DNA of 64,000 nt from Sinomicrobium kalidii (lineage in GTDB: Bacteria > Bacteroidota > Bacteroidia > Flavobacteriales > Flavobacteriaceae): positions 434,001-498,000 of the forward strand of contig NZ_CP089211.1 in the NCBI RefSeq assembly GCF_021183825.1, in the 5' to 3' direction. Below, in pieces: positions 43,979 to 52,768 of this stretch. Every line of letters starts with the position of its first letter. Position 1 is the first letter of the stretch. The notes beneath the pieces were generated by a model. The model made no database searches. It was not told the DNA's origin and was given only the letters and a program-made list of their open reading frames with translations. Made by a program: the position numbers and the translations under genes.

Positions 43979-45016
43979 ATGAAAAATATTCTGATCACCC
44001 TTACTTTTCTTCTCTACCTGTGTTTTTGTATCTCTTCCTGCACTGATCCGGGAAAGGATATTCCGGAAAAAAAGGATCATCTTATTGACGGAACGGACGG
44101 AATAAAACTTCACGTCCGGGAAATTTATTTTAAGGATCGCAACGCTTCCGACATCCCTCCTCTGCTCATGGTACATGGCGGAGGTCCCGGCGCCGTTGCC
44201 TCGTTTGACCTGGATGTCCCGGGCGGTTCACTGGCCACTGATATTGCACGTAAAGGCCCAAAGGTTTACATTATGAATATCCGGGGCTGGGAGAAATCCA
44301 CCCTGCCGGAATACGACCTTTCGGATTCTACCCTTATAGTGGGCAATTACAGGGATGCTGGTAAAGATATCAACAGTGTTATCGATTTTATCAGGGAACG
44401 GGATGCTGTGGAAAAAGTGTCCTATTTCGGCTGGGCTACGGGCGGACATTGGGGAGGCTATTATGCGACCCTGCACCCTGACAAACTGGCCCATTTTATT
44501 TCACTCAATTCTTTGTACGGCACGGACGCCCCGTGGGAACTGAAACCCTATTTTCAGTCAGAAAAGGATTCTTCCCGTTATAATAAACAAGGATTCTTCA
44601 GAAAATCGGTAAAAAATGCATTAACCCGAAAATGGACATCGACCATACCAACTGAAGCCAAAGAAGAATGGCGTGACCCTGAAATTGCAAAAGCCTATCG
44701 TGAAACTGCCGTAAAATTATCCACACTCCGGGATACCATGCTTGTGCCCGGAGGATACAGGGAAGAAAGTTTTTATATGTCCAACGGTAAAAAGTACTGG
44801 GATGCCGGGGATATTTCAACCCCGTCACTCATTATCCGAAGTGCACTGGATTTCTGGTCAAGACCCGATGACCTCAAAGCCATAGACAAGGATCTGAACA
44901 TCGAAAAGAAAAGGATCATCACCATTCCGGGCACGCATTACCTGTTTCTCGACCGTCCGGAGAGGGGGCGGAACCGGTTGATAGAAGAAATCGTGGATTT
45001 CACGGAAAAATATTGA
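43979..45016 (+). CDS. alpha/beta-hydrolase-fold lipoprotein, nucleophile Ser replaced by Ala (345 aa)
   Basis: The start at 43979 (MKNILITLTFLLYL) gives a lipoprotein signal with Cys21 (CFCISSCTDPG). The fold is proline-iminopeptidase-like: LLMVHGGGPGAVASFDLD (oxyanion region), then at the elbow YFGWATGGHWGGYYATLHP, and TIPGTHYLFLDRPERGR with a probable His. The elbow G-x-S-x-G reads G-W-A-T-G, so the usual nucleophile is Ala (codon GCT). It may be non-catalytic, or use another mechanism. Function unknown; it stands alone. Confidence 0.82.
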   Translation: MKNILITLTFLLYLCFCISSCTDPGKDIPEKKDHLIDGTDGIKLHVREIYFKDRNASDIPPLLMVHGGGPGAVASFDLDVPGGSLATDIARKGPKVYIMNIRGWEKSTLPEYDLSDSTLIVGNYRDAGKDINSVIDFIRERDAVEKVSYFGWATGGHWGGYYATLHPDKLAHFISLNSLYGTDAPWELKPYFQSEKDSSRYNKQGFFRKSVKNALTRKWTSTIPTEAKEEWRDPEIAKAYRETAVKLSTLRDTMLVPGGYREESFYMSNGKKYWDAGDISTPSLIIRSALDFWSRPDDLKAIDKDLNIEKKRIITIPGTHYLFLDRPERGRNRLIEEIVDFTEKY

Positions 45017-45074
45017 ACATAAAAATACCCATGATTGACAAGTTACGGGCATTTTATTCCTCTTTGGGATTTTA

Positions 45075-46154
45075 CTACATTTTTTCGTACATGTTCCGTA
45101 GTTTTCGGGGAGTTATAACCTGTTTCCAGTCTTTCCCCAGGGCATTTTCCCAAAGGGGCACCATTCCCATAGAGACGTTGATCATCGTATCGAATTCAGC
45201 ATCGTTCAGGTCAGCACAAAGTCCCCCGGGGATTTCCACTCCGTGCCTGTCTACCATTTCCTTGAATTGTTTCACTCCTTCCGGATAAAATTCTTCGAGG
45301 TGATCGAATACGATACAGTTCCCCACCCCGTGCCGGGTACCCAGCAAATATGACAAGCCATAACTCATGGCATGTGCCACACCTACCTGTGAATACGCAA
45401 TACTCATACCGCCATGCCAGGATGCCATCATCAGTTTCTCACGGGATTCTTCTTCGGGCAGGGTGCCGTTACAAAAGACATCATTGCACAAGTCGAGCGA
45501 TTTTTCGCCATAACTCTGACTAAAAGCATTCAGGTAAGTGCCTGTCAGCGATTCTATACAGTGAATATAACAATCCATCCCGGTATAAAACCACTGGTTT
45601 ACCGGAACTCCCGCACACAGGTCCGGATCGAGTACTACCTGATCAAAAGGTGTATAGTCTGAGTTTATACCCAGCTTTTTTTCGGGCCCTGTAAGAACTG
45701 TGGTCCGGGAAACTTCTGCCCCGGTTCCGCTTATGGTCGGGATCCCCACATGGTATACGGCCGGATTTTTCACCAGATCCCATCCCTGATAATCTACAGA
45801 CGATCCGGGATTGGCAAGCATAATGGCCACTGCCTTGGCCAGGTCCATAAGTGTTCCCCCTCCTATTCCTATGATCCCGGAAGGAAGTTCGTCAAACTCT
45901 TGTTTTATTCCGTCACGTAACTCGTCTACCTGCGAAGTCTTGGGTTCCGTATCGGCATTGATAAAAATGATTTTGTCCCGGTGCTCAAGTGGTATCCTTT
46001 CTGCAAAAGGACTGCTTTGAAAAACATCGTCCACCAGAAAGATAAAGGGTGAATTATTATTTACGCGTTTAGGAGCTATGATTTCTCCCAACTGGTTAAA
46101 ACTACCGCACCCGAAAACCACTCTGGGCACCATAGGAAAATTTCTGAACGTCAT
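45075..46154 (-). CDS. kdnB: iron-containing alcohol dehydrogenase, KdnB-like Kdo 8-oxidase (359 aa)
   Basis: Group III metal-dependent alcohol dehydrogenase with GIIGIGGGTLMDLAKAVAIM (nucleotide binding), VGIPTISGTGAEVSRTTVLT, and metal ligands in TGMDCYIHCIESLTGTYLN and GVAHAMSYGLSYLLGTRHG. Its size and operon with KdsB fit KdnB, which in Shewanella oxidises C8 of Kdo so that KdnA can aminate it to 8-amino-3,8-dideoxy-manno-octulosonate for lipopolysaccharide. KdnA is not in the window. It ends a four-gene operon of overlapping genes. Confidence 0.82.
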   Translation of the reverse strand: MTFRNFPMVPRVVFGCGSFNQLGEIIAPKRVNNNSPFIFLVDDVFQSSPFAERIPLEHRDKIIFINADTEPKTSQVDELRDGIKQEFDELPSGIIGIGGGTLMDLAKAVAIMLANPGSSVDYQGWDLVKNPAVYHVGIPTISGTGAEVSRTTVLTGPEKKLGINSDYTPFDQVVLDPDLCAGVPVNQWFYTGMDCYIHCIESLTGTYLNAFSQSYGEKSLDLCNDVFCNGTLPEEESREKLMMASWHGGMSIAYSQVGVAHAMSYGLSYLLGTRHGVGNCIVFDHLEEFYPEGVKQFKEMVDRHGVEIPGGLCADLNDAEFDTMINVSMGMVPLWENALGKDWKQVITPRKLRNMYEKM

Positions 46155-46179
46155 ACTACTGTTGCTTTTTGTGCTTTAT

Positions 46180-46800
46180 TCAGTTCAGTTCCTGCTGGAA
46201 CTGCCGGACAAACCGTCCCACGTGATAGCCATCCATAAGTGCGTGATGTACGTGCACGGAAACGGGCATCCATTTTTTATTTTCCTTTTCGAATATCCTT
46301 CCGAAGGAAATTTTCGGAACGGAATCCTTAAACCTAAAACTCCTGGCATGAGATAAAGAAGTGAACTGCACCCAGGGAATCGCCGAAAAATGAATGACGC
46401 TATCACCGCTTTCGGAGGGTATCAGTTCCCTGGTACTACGTACCCTGTCTATTTCGGATTGGGCATTTTTGCGAAAAGAAACAAAATCTTCCTCATAATT
46501 AATATAGGAAAAACCAAAAGTACCGTCTTCCCGGTCAATGGTCGAGGACGCGCTTACCCGGTCGTACACCAGGACTTCATTGTCCTTTATCCGGTATTTA
46601 AACTCCGGGATGTTATTTGCGGTTTTCAGGGATGCGTATAAATAATATATAAAGAGGGAAATGCTTTCCTGTTTACAATATCTGTATGCCCCGGTAATAT
46701 CCACATTAAAAGTAACTCCGAAAAAAGGTTCTTCGAAATCCTTAAAAAAGAAAAAGTGTTCTTTGCGGTTCCAGTTTTCTATATCCAGTTTTTCTGTCAT
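46180..46800 (-). CDS. CatA-like O-acetyltransferase (206 aa)
   Basis: Chloramphenicol-acetyltransferase fold: FFKDFEEPFFGVTFNVDITG near the start, INYEEDFVSFRKNAQSEIDR, and near the C-terminus VHHALMDGYHVGRFVRQFQQ with the catalytic HHxxxDG. Being embedded between kdnB and kdsB, it may acetylate a sugar or lipid A intermediate and not an antibiotic. Its ATG overlaps the HAD gene stop by four bases. Length is close to the usual 210-220. Confidence 0.83.
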   Translation of the reverse strand: MTEKLDIENWNRKEHFFFFKDFEEPFFGVTFNVDITGAYRYCKQESISLFIYYLYASLKTANNIPEFKYRIKDNEVLVYDRVSASSTIDREDGTFGFSYINYEEDFVSFRKNAQSEIDRVRSTRELIPSESGDSVIHFSAIPWVQFTSLSHARSFRFKDSVPKISFGRIFEKENKKWMPVSVHVHHALMDGYHVGRFVRQFQQELN

Positions 46801-47498
46801 TTCAAAAACCTTAATATTTCCCTGATGTTGTTTACTGTCCTGTATCCGCCGTTGTCTTCGCTTTCATGTACCTGCTCATGGACCCAGGTGGTATGGAAAG
46901 GCACGTGAACGGCCTGTGCCCCTATATTAACTATAGGCAATACATCAGACTTAAGGGAATTTCCAACCATAAGGAATTCCTCCGGTTTTATTTCCAGATG
47001 TTCGAGCAGATTCCGGTAATTTTCCTCCTTTTTTTCACTCAGTACTTCAATGTGATGAAAGTATTCGGAAAGTCCGGAACGCTCCATCTTTCTTTCCTGG
47101 TCGAGAAGATCGCCCTTGGTGAGCACTATAAGCCGATAATCCCTGCTCAGTTCTTCCAGCACTTCTTCTACTCCATCCAGCAGTTCCACCGGTTTAGCGA
47201 TCATCTCTTTACCAAGATGCAAAATTCCGGAGATGGTTGCAGTGGAAACTTTTCCGTTGGAAAGGTCTATGGCACTTTCTATCATGGAAAGCACAAACCC
47301 CTTGACCCCGTAACCGTAAAGGTCGAGATTTTCCATCTCCATCTTAAACAGCTCCTGGTCTATCTTGTTTTCGGTTTCGTACTGTGACAATAGCCGGGCA
47401 AATTTTTGTTCCGCTTCCCTGAAATAGGTTTCATTGACCCACAGGGTATCGTCTGCATCAAAGCCTACTACTTTGATATTGTCGTATTTTATTTCCAT
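46797..47498 (-). CDS. HAD-superfamily hydrolase (233 aa)
   Basis: Haloacid-dehalogenase fold phosphatase: motif [18 protein letters not shown], motif [15 protein letters not shown], motif [25 protein letters not shown], with an alpha-helical cap between. It overlaps the kdsB stop by ten bases and the acetyltransferase start by four, so the cluster is translationally coupled. It is longer than and unlike the capless KdsC phosphatases, so I do not call it KdsC. Substrate unknown, perhaps a sugar phosphate. Confidence 0.88.
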   Translation of the reverse strand: MEIKYDNIKVVGFDADDTLWVNETYFREAEQKFARLLSQYETENKIDQELFKMEMENLDLYGYGVKGFVLSMIESAIDLSNGKVSTATISGILHLGKEMIAKPVELLDGVEEVLEELSRDYRLIVLTKGDLLDQERKMERSGLSEYFHHIEVLSEKKEENYRNLLEHLEIKPEEFLMVGNSLKSDVLPIVNIGAQAVHVPFHTTWVHEQVHESEDNGGYRTVNNIREILRFLK

Positions 47499-48217
47499 AC
47501 TTTTTTAGCGCGTTCAAGGTCTTCCGGGGTATCTATTTCAATGCCCTCGATCCCGGTTTCCACCATTTTTATCTTCTTGCCGTATTCGAGGTAACGTATG
47601 GCCTCTATTTTTTCCGAAGCTTCCAGGGGCAACATGGGCAAATGGTAAAAATCCATGATGGCACTTTTCCGGAAGGCATACACCCCCTTGTGTTTAAAAT
47701 ACCGCGCCCCAGCGTCCTTTGCCCTGGGATATGGTATCGGGGAGCGGGAAAAATAAAGGGCAAAATTCCAGTGATCAACGATAACCTTTACAATATTGGG
47801 GTTATTGATCTCTTCCCAATCGCTGATCTCGGTCATTAGCGAAGCAAGGTCTATTTCTTTCCTTTTATCGTCCCTGAAGACCTCTACCACCTTGCTCAGG
47901 CTTTCACGATCGGTAAAAGGTTCGTCGCCCTGTACGTTGACCACAATATCCACCTCCATCTGCTCCACGGCCTCTGCTATCCTGTCACTCCCGCATTCGT
48001 GCTCCTTCCTGCTCATTATGGCCTTACCGCCGTTATCTACGATCTCTTTGTAAATGATATCACTATCGGTAACCACAAAAACATCGTCAAAGATCCCGGT
48101 CCTGACCGTTGCTTCGTATGTGCGTAAAATAACAGGTTTGCCTTTAAGGTCCTGCATCAGTTTTCCCGGAAACCTGGTAGCCGCATATCTTGCGGGTATC
48201 ATTGCTATGATCTTCAT
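47489..48217 (-). CDS. kdsB: 3-deoxy-manno-octulosonate cytidylyltransferase (242 aa)
   Basis: The start at 48217 ([20 protein letters not shown]) is the family N-terminus; the open frame runs further upstream without homology. Other signatures: [53 protein letters not shown] and [19 protein letters not shown]. It activates Kdo, or 8-amino-Kdo given the neighbouring kdnB-like gene, as the CMP-sugar for the lipopolysaccharide inner core. It is the first gene of the operon, with a predicted promoter about 115 bases upstream. Confidence 0.94.
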   Translation of the reverse strand: MKIIAMIPARYAATRFPGKLMQDLKGKPVILRTYEATVRTGIFDDVFVVTDSDIIYKEIVDNGGKAIMSRKEHECGSDRIAEAVEQMEVDIVVNVQGDEPFTDRESLSKVVEVFRDDKRKEIDLASLMTEISDWEEINNPNIVKVIVDHWNFALYFSRSPIPYPRAKDAGARYFKHKGVYAFRKSAIMDFYHLPMLPLEASEKIEAIRYLEYGKKIKMVETGIEGIEIDTPEDLERAKKVWK

Positions 48218-48332
48218 CTGTATCTTTTTGAAAGGACAAAAGCCCCCTGCGCCGGGGAAAAGTCCGAAGTCCGATATATTCAACAATTCCCGCATACATT
48301 TCGCAATGCCGGTCCTGTCTTTTACAAAAGAC

Positions 48333-48340
48333 CAAAAATA
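48333..48340 (-). promoter_or_regulatory. predicted -7 element of the kdsB operon
   Basis: On the minus strand it reads TATTTTTG, matching TAnnTTTG, 115 bases upstream of the kdsB ATG. This supports the shorter kdsB start, since the long frame would begin upstream of the promoter. Confidence 0.5.
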
Positions 48341-48414
48341 ACTAATTCCCGGCAAGCGCGAAAATTATTGTTTCCCCTAATTTATGCAATTAAAAATACC
48401 GCGCAGAAACGCAC

Positions 48415-48984
48415 TCACTTCTCCTTACGGGGGCGTATTCTCCGGTAAAACCGAAATACCATGACCAGTATCAGGATCACGAGGACTACGGCGAGAACGG
48501 GTAAAAAAACGGATATTACCGACAGCAAAGCAGCTACTATCGTTTCGACCGTACTGACAATAGGATTTCCGAATCCGGCGGTAGAGACGGAAGAGGTTAA
48601 ACGGGTGGCAGCAGATGCTCCTTTGATCGCCGCCGCTGTTCCTCCACCTGCAATCAGTGCTATGGTCCACGTCATGGCAGGATCGAGCCCTGCAGTGGTT
48701 GAAACTACAGCCAGTGTTCCGGCAATACCGGCAAGGGGAAGGGCAATACTGTCCAGCAGGTTATCCACCCAGGGAATATAGTACGCAAATATCTCCGTAA
48801 TAACGGCCACCCCCAGAATGATCAGGGCAGGAAGGCCTCCCAGCCACTGCCAGTCTTCGTTGAGTTCCCACATCCCGAAATAGGAAACAAGACTCAGGGC
48901 AAGCAATGGCAGAAAAATACGGAACCCCACACTTGCCGCAAGTCCGATGCCGAGAAATATGCTGATAATAGTTTCAGTGGTCAT
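48415..48984 (-). CDS. DUF4126-family membrane protein (189 aa)
   Basis: The start at 48984 (MTTETIISIFLGIGLAASVG) begins the first membrane helix. About five hydrophobic segments follow, with GGLPALIILGVAVITEIFAY, YIPWVDNLLDSIALPLAGIA and GGGTAAAIKGASAATRLTSS, which identify DUF4126. The C-terminus is basic (FYRRIRPRKEK). Function of the family is unknown. It has its own predicted promoter just inside the end of the helicase gene region. Confidence 0.87.
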   Translation of the reverse strand: MTTETIISIFLGIGLAASVGFRIFLPLLALSLVSYFGMWELNEDWQWLGGLPALIILGVAVITEIFAYYIPWVDNLLDSIALPLAGIAGTLAVVSTTAGLDPAMTWTIALIAGGGTAAAIKGASAATRLTSSVSTAGFGNPIVSTVETIVAALLSVISVFLPVLAVVLVILILVMVFRFYRRIRPRKEK

Positions 48985-49012
48985 ACTTATCTTTGAAGCA
49001 TTTACATCGCTC

Positions 49013-49020
49013 CAAAAATA
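49013..49020 (-). promoter_or_regulatory. predicted -7 element for the DUF4126 gene
   Basis: On the minus strand it reads TATTTTTG, 28 bases upstream of the ATG at 48984 and 5 bases after the helicase stop. Confidence 0.5.
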
Positions 49021-49025
49021 AGAAA

Positions 49026-50453
49026 TCATCCTTCTACAAAAAAATCGTCCCTGAAACCTATGAGGTACAGCTTGTTCTTTGCGCGTGTCACGGCGGTATA
49101 GAGCCACCGCAAATAATCCCGGTTAATGCCGTCGGGGAGGTAAGGTTGTTCGACAAATATGGTATCCCACTGCCCTCCCTGGCTTTTATGACAGGTTATG
49201 GCATAGGAAAATTTCACCTGAAGGGCATTAAAATACTTATTGTTCTTTACTTTCAGGAACTTCTTATAATTGGACCTTTCTTCTTCGTAATCTTTCATGA
49301 CTTCCTGGTACAACCTGTTGGAATCTTCATAGGGAAGGGATGGTGTTTCGGCATGTATGGTATCTAACAGCAATACGGTCTCCAGGGGAGTCATATCGGG
49401 ATAATCGACCATCCTTACCTTGACCTCTGCAAACTTGAACCCGTAAAGTTCTTTAATGGCAAATATTTCCAGTACTTCAATAATATCCCCGTTGGCAATA
49501 AAACCGGCTTCGCTGCTGGCCTTCACCCAGAAATAATTGTTTTTCACCACCATGAGGTAATCGCCCGTGGCAAGTTCATTGTCGTGAAACAATATCCTGC
49601 TCCTTATCTGCTGATTGTAAAGATTGGCTCTTTTGTTGGACCTTACTATGATCACCGTTTCTTCCCGGCCGTTGTTACCATAGGCCTCATCGATGGCATT
49701 TTGTATTTCATAACCGTCGGTGAGCCGTACAATGTCTTCAAACCCGGATACTTTAAACTTAAAATCAAAAATGTCATCTCCGGCAAGGCATTCCCGGATA
49801 TTGGTGGCATTGTACAGTATCCCCGAATGCAACTGCTGTCGCACCACTTCGTCCAGTTCGATCCGGTTGACTTCCTTGTTGTAGTGCAGGGAAAGTGTAT
49901 TTTCATCCAGGGCCGGGCTTATATCCAGGTTTACGGGTGGTAATTGAGCCGTGTCCCCGATAAGCATGAGTTTGCAGTTGTGCCCCGAATACACATAATA
50001 CATGAGATCATCCAGCAGGGAACCGTTTTCAAACAGTTTGGAATCACCGGGCAGGTCGGGTATCATGGAGGCTTCGTCAACAATGAACAGGGTATCCCGG
50101 TGTTTGTTGGCCTGTAAAACGAACTTTACTCCGCCGTTTTTCTGCTTCCTGGGAAAATATATCTTCTTGTGAATGGTAAAGGCCGTAGTCCCCGCATATG
50201 AAGTTATTACCTTGGCTGCCCTGCCTGTAGGTGCCAGGAGCACCGTTTTTTTATAGCTTCCCCGCATATTGGACACCAGTGCACCTATAATGGTGGTCTT
50301 CCCGGTACCGGCAAACCCCTTGAGGAGGAAAACCCGGTCCTCTTCCCTTGAGAAAATATATTCCGATAACTGTTGCAGGGCCGATTCCTGCTTTAAGGTC
50401 GGATTATGGGGGAATTTCTTTACAATATCCCTGAAAAATGAAGATGCATCCAT
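49026..50453 (-). CDS. RecD-like ATP-dependent DNA helicase (475 aa)
   Basis: The start at 50453 (MDASSFFRDIVKKFPHNPTL) follows a predicted promoter element. Superfamily 1B helicase motifs: VFLLKGFAGTGKTTIIGALV (Walker A), DTLFIVDEASMIPDL (Walker B), LMLIGDTAQLPPVN, VIIVRSNKRANLYNQQIRSR, and the C-terminal YAITCHKSQGGQWDTIFVEQ with WLYTAVTRAKNKLYLIG. It is shorter than RecD2 and lacks its N-terminal extension. No recBC genes are near. A role in DNA repair or plasmid/phage DNA handling is probable. Confidence 0.9.
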   Translation of the reverse strand: MDASSFFRDIVKKFPHNPTLKQESALQQLSEYIFSREEDRVFLLKGFAGTGKTTIIGALVSNMRGSYKKTVLLAPTGRAAKVITSYAGTTAFTIHKKIYFPRKQKNGGVKFVLQANKHRDTLFIVDEASMIPDLPGDSKLFENGSLLDDLMYYVYSGHNCKLMLIGDTAQLPPVNLDISPALDENTLSLHYNKEVNRIELDEVVRQQLHSGILYNATNIRECLAGDDIFDFKFKVSGFEDIVRLTDGYEIQNAIDEAYGNNGREETVIIVRSNKRANLYNQQIRSRILFHDNELATGDYLMVVKNNYFWVKASSEAGFIANGDIIEVLEIFAIKELYGFKFAEVKVRMVDYPDMTPLETVLLLDTIHAETPSLPYEDSNRLYQEVMKDYEEERSNYKKFLKVKNNKYFNALQVKFSYAITCHKSQGGQWDTIFVEQPYLPDGINRDYLRWLYTAVTRAKNKLYLIGFRDDFFVEG

Positions 50454-50471
50454 AAAATCTGCTCCTTTTGC

Positions 50472-50479
50472 CAAAAGTA
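50472..50479 (-). promoter_or_regulatory. predicted -7 element for the RecD-like helicase gene
   Basis: On the minus strand it reads TACTTTTG, 18 bases upstream of the ATG at 50453, predicting a very short leader. Confidence 0.5.
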
Positions 50480-50648
50480 CAAATTGATTTACGATTTGAA
50501 AGCGGTAAAATACCGTGATCCGGAAATAATAATTTGACCGGATTTCGCCGCAACCGGGATAAACACCCCATATTGTCATCATAACCCTTAACTTGGGGCA
50601 GCAGGCTCATTTTTAAGGTGAAAAACTTTTCCAAATAAAAAAAAATTG

Positions 50649-50656
50649 TAGTTTTG
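50649..50656 (+). promoter_or_regulatory. predicted -7 element for the pilin-like/DUF3822/rsmD operon
   Basis: TAGTTTTG matches TAnnTTTG, 33 bases upstream of the ATG at 50690. It excludes the further upstream Met at 50654, which overlaps the element. Confidence 0.55.
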
Positions 50657-50689
50657 CGTAAAACCTCTTTAACTAACAAAAAGATTAAA

Positions 50690-51340
50690 ATGAAAACAGC
50701 GATACAAATTGCTTTATGGATCCTCAGCATTTTCTTTGCCTACAAAATCTACAGGTCTGTCAATGATCCCATTAAGTTTGACAAAATCAAAACAGAACGC
50801 TATGCCAAAGTTATTGACAAGTTAAAGAAAATAAGGGATGCCCAGGAAGCATACCGGACAGTTACTGGTAGTTTCGCCAAAGATTTCAATAGTCTCGTCA
50901 AGTTTATAGATACGGCACAATTCGCCATTACCCAGCAAAGGGATACCAGTTGGGTTGAATACGATCCTGTATACAGGATTGATATGCCGAAAGAGGGAAA
51001 AGTCATCGATACCCTGGGATTTGTATCGGTAAAGGACTCGCTGTTCAAAGATTCGGATAGTTATAAAAAGCTGATGAATGTTCCATATGCTCCGAACAAT
51101 GAAACCTTCACCATGAAATCCGGAATCATTGACCGAAGCGGTTTTAAAGCTTCCGTATTTGAGGCCAAAGTGGACAAGAGCATTATCCTGCACGATCAGC
51201 CCAAGGATCTTGTAGCCAAGGAAAAACAGATTATCTCCGTGGATGATGTAAACGGACCCGAGATCATAGTCGGTTCCTTGGAGGATGTAAAAACAACGGG
51301 TAACTGGCCAATGATTTATGACTCAAAAAGAAAAAACTAA
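50690..51340 (+). CDS. membrane-anchored pilin-like protein of unknown function (216 aa)
   Basis: The start at 50690 (MKTAIQIALWILSIFFAYKI) gives one N-terminal membrane helix, followed by a long amphipathic helix with KVIDKLKKIRDAQEAYRTVT and GSFAKDFNSLVKFIDTAQF. That layout, including the AQEAYRTVTGSFA turn, is what type II secretion pseudopilins and type IV pilins show after their first helix. There is no prepilin peptidase site. It overlaps the DUF3822 gene by 23 bases. I do not know the function; a pilin-like scaffold is an inference from shape. Confidence 0.75.
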   Translation: MKTAIQIALWILSIFFAYKIYRSVNDPIKFDKIKTERYAKVIDKLKKIRDAQEAYRTVTGSFAKDFNSLVKFIDTAQFAITQQRDTSWVEYDPVYRIDMPKEGKVIDTLGFVSVKDSLFKDSDSYKKLMNVPYAPNNETFTMKSGIIDRSGFKASVFEAKVDKSIILHDQPKDLVAKEKQIISVDDVNGPEIIVGSLEDVKTTGNWPMIYDSKRKN

Positions 51341-52151
51341 CACATATACCACCACCAATTATAACGAATTGTCCATTCAGGTAAGCTTGAGTGGACTTTC
51401 TTTTTGCGTCCTGGACGGACTGAGCAAAACCATCTTTTGCATAGAACACCACCCTTTCGAAACCAGTGTAACACCGCAGGCCTTACTGCAAAAAACGGAG
51501 GAGCTCTTCCGCGAACGGGAAATACTCAACCAGCCTTTTAAAAAGGTATATGTGGTACACGAGAACGACCTCTCCACCTTTGTACCCAAGCCTCTTTTCA
51601 ACGATAAGCACCTTTCGGAATACCTGAAGTTCAACGTAAAAATCTTCAATACCGATTTTGTGACTTATGACGATATAAGCAGCATGGGGCTCATAAACGT
51701 TTACATCCCCTTTGTCAATATAAACAACTACATTTTTGACCGCTTCGGGGAGTTTGAATACCGTCATTTTTCAAGTATCCTGGTGGAGACGATACTGCAC
51801 AACCATCCTGATGTTACCACGCCACATATGTATGTTCATGTGCAACAGGGCCATTTTGAAATTGCAGTGATAAAAGATAAAAAGTTACTGCTGTACAACA
51901 CGTTTGAATACGCCAATAAGGAGGACTTTATCTATTACATATTGTTTACCGCCGAACAACTGAAACTGAACCCCGAAGAATTTCCGCTCTATTTCCTCGG
52001 GGAAATTTACGAAGGGGATGAATTCCATGAAATTGCATATACCTATGTACGGCATATCCATTTTGGAAATAACCACTGCCGTTACCGGATGGCCGGTGAC
52101 TTACAGACTGTTGAACCTCACCGGGAGCTCATTTCCGTAAACTCTTTTTAA
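51318..52151 (+). CDS. DUF3822 family protein, possibly actin/GspL-like fold (277 aa)
   Basis: Recognised as DUF3822, a Bacteroidota family usually located before rsmD. Segments such as LSIQVSLSGLSFCVLDGLS, KVYVVHENDLSTFVPKPLF, NVYIPFVNINNYIFDRFGE and MYVHVQQGHFEIAVIKDKKL follow the strand-turn pattern of the ribonuclease-H/actin-like subdomains in GspL and PilM. No ATP-binding motif is certain. It overlaps the upstream pilin-like gene and abuts rsmD (1 base). Cytoplasmic, function unproven. Confidence 0.83.
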   Translation: MTQKEKTNTYTTTNYNELSIQVSLSGLSFCVLDGLSKTIFCIEHHPFETSVTPQALLQKTEELFREREILNQPFKKVYVVHENDLSTFVPKPLFNDKHLSEYLKFNVKIFNTDFVTYDDISSMGLINVYIPFVNINNYIFDRFGEFEYRHFSSILVETILHNHPDVTTPHMYVHVQQGHFEIAVIKDKKLLLYNTFEYANKEDFIYYILFTAEQLKLNPEEFPLYFLGEIYEGDEFHEIAYTYVRHIHFGNNHCRYRMAGDLQTVEPHRELISVNSF

Positions 52152-52152
52152 A

Positions 52153-52707
52153 ATGCGTATCATCTCGGGAAAATACAAGGGAAAACGACTCATGGCTCCC
52201 AAAAAGCTGCCTGTGCGCCCCACCACCGATTTTGCCAAAGAAGCCCTTTTTAATATTCTGGAAAACCATTTTTACCTCCAGGAGATCACGGTACTGGACC
52301 TTTTTGCGGGAACAGGCAATATCAGTTATGAATTTGCCAGCAGGGGCTGCACTTCCATCACTTCGGTAGATGCACACCCTGCCTGTGTACAATACATCCA
52401 TAAAACGGCGAAGTTATTGGATTTTCCAATCCGTGCTATCAAAAACAATGTATTTCGTTTTCTGGACAAGGTACGTACCCATACAGATATCATCTTTGCC
52501 GATCCTCCGTATGACCTTCCTGCAGAAGAATTTGCCCGCATACCGGAACTGGTGTTCGGCAATGAATTACTGGCGGACGAAGGATTTTTAATTATAGAGC
52601 ATTCCAAATTTACCAGTCTCGAAGATCGCCCTTACTTCAGTTTTCAGAAGAGATACGGCAACTGTGTGTTCAGTTTTTTTGAATGGACAACGAACGAAGA
52701 AGAATAG
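52153..52707 (+). CDS. rsmD: 16S rRNA (guanine(966)-N2)-methyltransferase RsmD (184 aa)
   Basis: Rossmann-fold methyltransferase: MRIISGKYKGKRLMAPKKLP with RPTTDFAKEALFNIL (substrate side), SAM-binding VLDLFAGTGNISYEFASRG, and the catalytic DPPY in IIFADPPYDLPAEEF. Length and motifs match RsmD, which methylates G966 of 16S rRNA during 30S assembly. It begins right after the DUF3822 stop and is followed by a strong terminator. Confidence 0.95.
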   Translation: MRIISGKYKGKRLMAPKKLPVRPTTDFAKEALFNILENHFYLQEITVLDLFAGTGNISYEFASRGCTSITSVDAHPACVQYIHKTAKLLDFPIRAIKNNVFRFLDKVRTHTDIIFADPPYDLPAEEFARIPELVFGNELLADEGFLIIEHSKFTSLEDRPYFSFQKRYGNCVFSFFEWTTNEEE

Positions 52708-52718
52708 GCGCATAAAAA

Positions 52719-52750
52719 AACCGCGGAGTAAATTTTTCCGCGGTTCTTTA
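52719..52750. terminator. bidirectional terminator between rsmD and the M1 peptidase gene
   Basis: AACCGCGGA at 52719-52727 pairs perfectly with TCCGCGGTT at 52737-52745. An A run precedes it and a T-rich tail follows, so it works on both strands between convergent genes. Confidence 0.9.
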
Positions 52751-52768
52751 TTTATTGACAATTACCTT

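Noticed and set aside
46797..47498. KdsC (Kdo-8-phosphate phosphatase) for the HAD protein beside kdsB
   Set aside because: KdsC is a capless protein of about 170 residues; this one has 233 residues with an inserted helical cap.
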